DNA of 64,000 nucleotides from JAWKWA01 sp041397765 (lineage in GTDB: Bacteria; Pseudomonadota; Alphaproteobacteria; Rhizobiales; Hyphomicrobiaceae), in the NCBI GenBank assembly GCA_041397765.1, contig JAWKWA010000019.1:1-64000 (forward strand), written 5' to 3'. Within the stretch, counting starts at the first letter, position 1; every line of letters begins with the position of its first letter. The notes below the pieces were generated by a model. That model saw only the letters and a program-made list of their open reading frames with translations, did not search any database and was not told the DNA's origin. Of this stretch, positions 60,801 to 64,000 are shown in pieces. The position numbers and the translations under genes were made by a program.

Positions 60801-61342
60801 GGCGATACTCTCCTGCTGTCTGACCGGCGGGGCGTCCCCGGCCGCGACGGGGGTGGTGGTGGCGGCAATGGCTGCCTCGGCCGCCGGCATGGTCGCCGGC
60901 CGATTCGCCGTCGCAAGCGGCGCCGCCTTCGTGTTCGGATCGGCGACCGGCCGGGGCGCGGAGGCCTCGGATCCGAACAGGCGCCGCAGACGATCCAGAA
61001 TTCCGCGCTTGGCCGAGGTCATCGCTCCATCCATGGCTGGCCCCGGGCGGTCGGCCCGGTGCCGCCCCCGTTCTAGTGGTTCCCGACATTTGCATCCCAC
61101 CAGAGCCCGTGAGAGCAAATGTCGGAATTCATCAGAACCACTGGCAAGCTTATGATTCTCCAGTGGAGCTTTTGAAATTGACACTTGAGAACGCACCTCG
61201 CGGCAACCGGGGCTCAAGTGTCAATTTCGCTCCACTGGTCCCCGATTGCCTACCGTTGGAGGCCGGCCATCACTTTGCGCCAGATCATTCGGCGGAGGGA
61301 CAGGTACGGGGCGTTCGGCCGCAGCCGTCCGCGGATCCGCCG
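60801..61342. other. gap between ferredoxin and reductase genes
   Basis: This 542-base stretch includes an in-frame but low-complexity extension of the reductase frame (to about 61037), the second double-hairpin repeat (61073-61238) and about 100 further bases. No other gene is apparent. Confidence 0.5.
61073..61238. repeat. 165-bp double-hairpin dispersed repeat, copy 2
   Basis: Same layout and orientation as copy 1. Hairpin 1 is nested: AGTGGTTC/GAACCACT outside, CGACATTTGC/GCAAATGTCG inside. Hairpin 2 pairs 61162-61189 with 61213-61236, a 24-bp stem broken only by an extra TTTT. Near-perfect pairing suggests recent origin or selection on structure. Confidence 0.92.
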
Positions 61343-61684
61343 TCACGCCATCGCCGAACAGGGCTGAACTGTATCGGGATATTGCACGACAGAACCGTCG
61401 AACTCGTCGCCGGCACGGATCCGCAACCGGCCTCGGCAGCTGGTCGGCCGCACGTCGAAGGCGAAATCGAGCATGTCCTCCTCCATCTCGGAGGGGGACC
61501 CGGTCTTCTCGCTCCAGGCCTCGTCGACATAGACGTGGCAGGTGGCGCAGGCACAGGCGCCACCGCATTCGGCCTCGATGCCGGGCACGCCATTCTTCAC
61601 GGCGGCCTCCATCACGGTCATGCCGGGCTCGGCCTCCACCTTGTGCTCGGTGCCGCTGTTCTCGATATAGGTGATCTTGACCAT
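61343..61684 (-). CDS. 2Fe-2S ferredoxin (adrenodoxin/FdxB type)
   Basis: A 113-residue vertebrate-type ferredoxin. KITYIENSGTEHKVEAEPG opens the fold and ECGGACACATCHVYV supplies three cluster cysteines (C-x5-C-x2-C). GSPSEMEEDMLDFAFDV is the typical acidic interaction helix. The fourth cysteine occurs as VRPTSCRGRLRI, so it is three residues earlier than the usual RLSCQI and the local sequence is unusual; a compensating frameshift in this short stretch is possible. The ATG at 61684 lies beside a small hairpin. It is the likely partner of the ferredoxin-NADP reductase gene downstream. Confidence 0.85.
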   Translation of the reverse strand: MVKITYIENSGTEHKVEAEPGMTVMEAAVKNGVPGIEAECGGACACATCHVYVDEAWSEKTGSPSEMEEDMLDFAFDVRPTSCRGRLRIRAGDEFDGSVVQYPDTVQPCSAMA

Positions 61685-61714
61685 GGGGCGCGCCCGCTCC
61701 CTCTCCTTCGCCGC

Positions 61715-61731
61715 GGAGGCTGAAAGCCTCC
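61715..61731. terminator. short GC-rich hairpin upstream of ferredoxin
   Basis: GGAGGC-TGAAA-GCCTCC forms a perfect 6-bp stem with a 5-base loop, 31 bases upstream of the ferredoxin start. There is no T run. It could attenuate transcription from the upstream Hpt gene or affect ferredoxin translation. Confidence 0.35.
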
Positions 61732-61962
61732 TGTCGCATCCCGGCCTCCCGCCACGCGATCGTGACGGCCTTCGCCCGAGCCGGCCCCCATATAGAAGAA
61801 GCCGCAGCCGGTTGCCAGATGCAAGGCAAACGCCGCGCCTTCGACCGCGACCATGGGCGGCAGGCAGGCAGGAAGCGGGCAGGCGCGAGCCGGGCAGGGG
61901 CAGGGCGCGCGACGGCCGGCCGCCGGCTGCAACGCCGTATTCGGGGCCGCTCTGCGAGGGCC

Positions 61963-62312
61963 TCAGCCGATCTCGCCGATCGCCGGCCAACCTCTCTGGC
62001 GTGCGGCGTGGCTGGAGCCAATCGCGCGCCGCCGGATCTCGCCCCCTCCGCGGCAGCCCGCTCGGCGGCCTCGGCGGCAAGGCCGAGGCGCCGGGCGCCG
62101 ACGCCGCGGGCCGCCCTTTCAGCGAATGGGCGGCGATGCGGTAGCGCTCGATTGCGCGAGCCGGTATCGTCGCCCTCGGCCTCGAGCGCCCCCGACAGGC
62201 TGGCGGCATTGCCGACAAAGAGATCGAGCAGCTCGCGCCGGAAGGCACGATCGCCGAAGGTCTGGCGATTGAGGAACTCGACATCGAGCACCGGCTCCGG
62301 CGGATCGGCCAT
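61963..62312 (-). pseudogene. Hpt-domain phosphotransfer protein, frameshifted
   Basis: A small histidine phosphotransfer protein read in pieces. DVEFLNRQTFGDRAFRRELL and LFVGNAASLSGALEAE start in one frame. The phospho-acceptor segment RIAAHSLKG is in a second frame near 62125, and ARGVGARRLGLAAEAAERAA returns to the first. Near the end another shift could give WPAIGEIG and a TGA at 61963; this end is uncertain. The start follows GGGAGG. Hpt proteins relay phosphate between hybrid kinases and regulators. It is divergent from the large membrane protein gene. Confidence 0.65.
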
Positions 62313-62664
62313 TTCGCCTCCCGACAATCCGTCCTCCCGCATGGCCGGTCTCCTCCACATCGATCTGCCTCGCCTGACCGCAGAATTCCCCCGCGGAGAT
62401 AACTTCCGGTTAAGGGAGGGAAAGCCAAGGTGCGGCGAACACGATTCCGCCCTATTGACCGGGGTAATGTCCAAGCCGAGATCCGGCAGGCTCGCCGCCG
62501 AAGTCGACTTCGCCAGACCGCCAGAACGCATGGCCCGGCCATTCGCGTGCCCACAGGTTGTCAGACCCTGGGGACCGCGGCACAGAGGGACTCTGCGACA
62601 TCATGCGGATGTGAGATAAGTGAGTGGTCCCGGTCGCGACCGGGGAGGGGCAGGCGAGACAGTC

Positions 62665-64000
62665 ATGGTGCAGGACCGCAGCAGGGGTGAGCGACGGGGC
62701 GAGGAGGCCGTGCGACGGCAGCTTCCGCCGACCGGCGAGGCCAAGGCCACCGCCCTGCCCGGCTCCGAGCCGAAATCCCCGCGCGCGCCCGTCCCGCCGA
62801 GCCGCCGCGCCGCGGCTGGCCCCGCCGCGCTGCCGGACCGGCCCGCGACAGCATCGCCGCCAACGATGATTCGCCCTCGATCGGCGGCCTCATATACGCG
62901 CTCAATCAGAAACCCTCCAACGAGCCCTTCCGCACCGCGACCATCGCCTCGGCCGTCTGGTGCGCCGTCAGCATCGTGCTCGGCTGGAGCGCTGCTCGCC
63001 CCAGAGATCGCCGCTGCCCCGAGCTGGAGGGCGTTGTTCGCCAAGCCCACCACATCATGGCGACACTGGCGACCATCATCGTGCCGGTCATATTTTCTGG
63101 TTCCTCGGCTATCTCGCTTGGCGCGCCGAGGCGATGCGGCTGATGTCCTCGGCCATGGCGGAGGTCGCCGTGCGGCTCGCCGAGCCCGACCGGCTCGCCG
63201 AGCAGCAGATCGCCTCTCTCGGCCAGTCGGTCCGCCGCCAGGTCTCGGCGATGAACGACGCCATCTCGCGGGCGATCGGCCGGGCCGGCGAGCTGGAGGC
63301 GCTGGTCCACAACGAGGTCGCCGCGCTCGAGCGTTCCTATGGCGAGAACGAGAGCCGTATCCGCAGCCTGATCGACGAGCTGGCGAGCGGCCCGCGATGC
63401 CCTGGAGAACAACAGCGGCCGCGTGTCGGAGACCTTGCGGGGCATCGGCACGCAGGTCACCCGCGACATCGCCGTGGCGAGCGATCAGGCCGCCCGCCAG
63501 CTCCTGCAGGCGACGAGCGGCATCGCCAACCAGATCGGCCGCTCGAGCGAGGAGGCCGCCGACCTGCTCACCGAGAAGGGCAACTCGCTGTTCTCCTCGC
63601 TGAGCGTGATGAACCAACGGATCGCCATCGAGGTGCCCTCGCTGATCGAGAAGCTGGGCTCCGAGCAGACGCGACTGACCCGCATCGTCGAGGGCGCGGC
63701 GAAGAACCTCGCCGCCCTCGAGAGCGTGCTGTCGGAGCGGACGGGCGACTCAGACCCAGCTCGGCGAGCGCACCGGCCATCTCCAGGTCGTGCTCGAGGA
63801 CTATACGCGCGCCGTCGACTCGACCATGGCCGAGCATACCGAGGCGCTCGAATCGAGCATCGCCATGCGCACCCGCTCGCTCAGCGAGCGGCTGAAATCC
63901 TTCGAGCAGAGCTTCGTCGAGACCGCCGGCCATGTCGACCGGTCGGTCAGCGAGAATGCCCGCCTGCTCGACGAGGCCTTCACCGACAAGGCAAGGCCTG
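62665..64000 (+). pseudogene. large coiled-coil membrane protein (apolipoprotein-like), 5' part, frameshifted and cut by window edge
   Basis: The beginning of a long gene that continues past the window. After a charged leader (MVQDRSRGERRGEEAVRRQL) the conserved SIGGLIYALNQKPSNEPFRT appears, then two transmembrane segments (ATIASAVWCAVSIVLGWSA; TIIVPVI followed by FWFLGYLAWRAEAM). A long helical region follows: MSSAMAEVAVRLAEPDRLAE, AISRAIGRAGELEALVHNEV and VMNQRIAIEVPSLIEKLG. Related Hyphomicrobiales proteins exceed 1,000 residues and are annotated by analogy as kinesin-like or apolipoprotein-like; their function is not established. At least five small frame changes occur between 62855 and 63770. 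Confidence 0.75.

Overview
The window is about 64 kb of GC-rich DNA that reads as a chromosomal segment of an alphaproteobacterium, most likely of the order Hyphomicrobiales. The grounds are the neighbouring xerD and accA genes, a TrcR/DUF1013 cell-cycle regulator, a tRNA-guanine transglycosylase of alphaproteobacterial type, a DUF1127 protein, a thioredoxin-reductase-like ferredoxin-NADP reductase and a large Hyphomicrobiales-type coiled-coil membrane protein at the right edge. Genus cannot be read from this. There is no clear phage, plasmid, insertion sequence or CRISPR array.

Layout. 1-4.1 kb: the end of threonine dehydrogenase, then a minus-strand group of TVP38-type membrane protein, mercuric-reductase-like flavoprotein and sensor kinase. 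4.6 kb: tRNA-Phe. 4.8-7.1 kb: a compact sulfide locus with a persulfide-sensor repressor of the BigR/SqrR type, a rhodanese and sulfide:quinone oxidoreductase, with one operator-like sequence at two of its promoters. 7.2-22.1 kb: a catabolic island made of a two-gene flavoprotein/iron-sulfur amine dehydrogenase, an M29-family metalloenzyme, class III aminotransferase, aldehyde dehydrogenase, two more flavin oxidases, an Asp/Glu racemase, a GntR regulator, a DapA-family lyase, a proline-racemase-family enzyme with a Ser/Cys active-site pair and a split thiamine-diphosphate decarboxylase. Hydroxyproline or D-imino acid catabolism is the best-supported theme for part of it.

22.4-37 kb: mixed metabolic and housekeeping genes (mtnA, apt, anmK, a Sua5-type tRNA modification enzyme, tyrS, tgt), a WYL regulator facing a DUF1127 gene across two identical-arm inverted repeats, and a degenerate tRNA-Ala. 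38-52 kb: queA, a GMC oxidoreductase, metY, an agmatinase-family enzyme, an L,D-transpeptidase, accA, xerD and an ornithine-cyclodeaminase/PuuB-like pair. 52-64 kb: acyl-CoA synthetases, a xanthine phosphoribosyltransferase-like gene, trcR, maoC, a methyltransferase, a ferredoxin reductase/ferredoxin pair, an Hpt protein and the large membrane protein. Two copies of a 165-bp double-hairpin repeat sit at 58.3 and 61.1 kb.

A cross-cutting feature is the number of conserved genes broken by one- or two-base shifts while all their motifs survive in alternating frames (the proline-racemase homologue, queA, GMC oxidoreductase, agmatinase, two acyl-CoA synthetases, gpt, Hpt, the right-edge protein). 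Those analysed closely look like small deletions, several in G/C runs, which points to sequencing or assembly error more than to real decay. Reading frames in 53-56 kb and 62-64 kb should be treated with caution.
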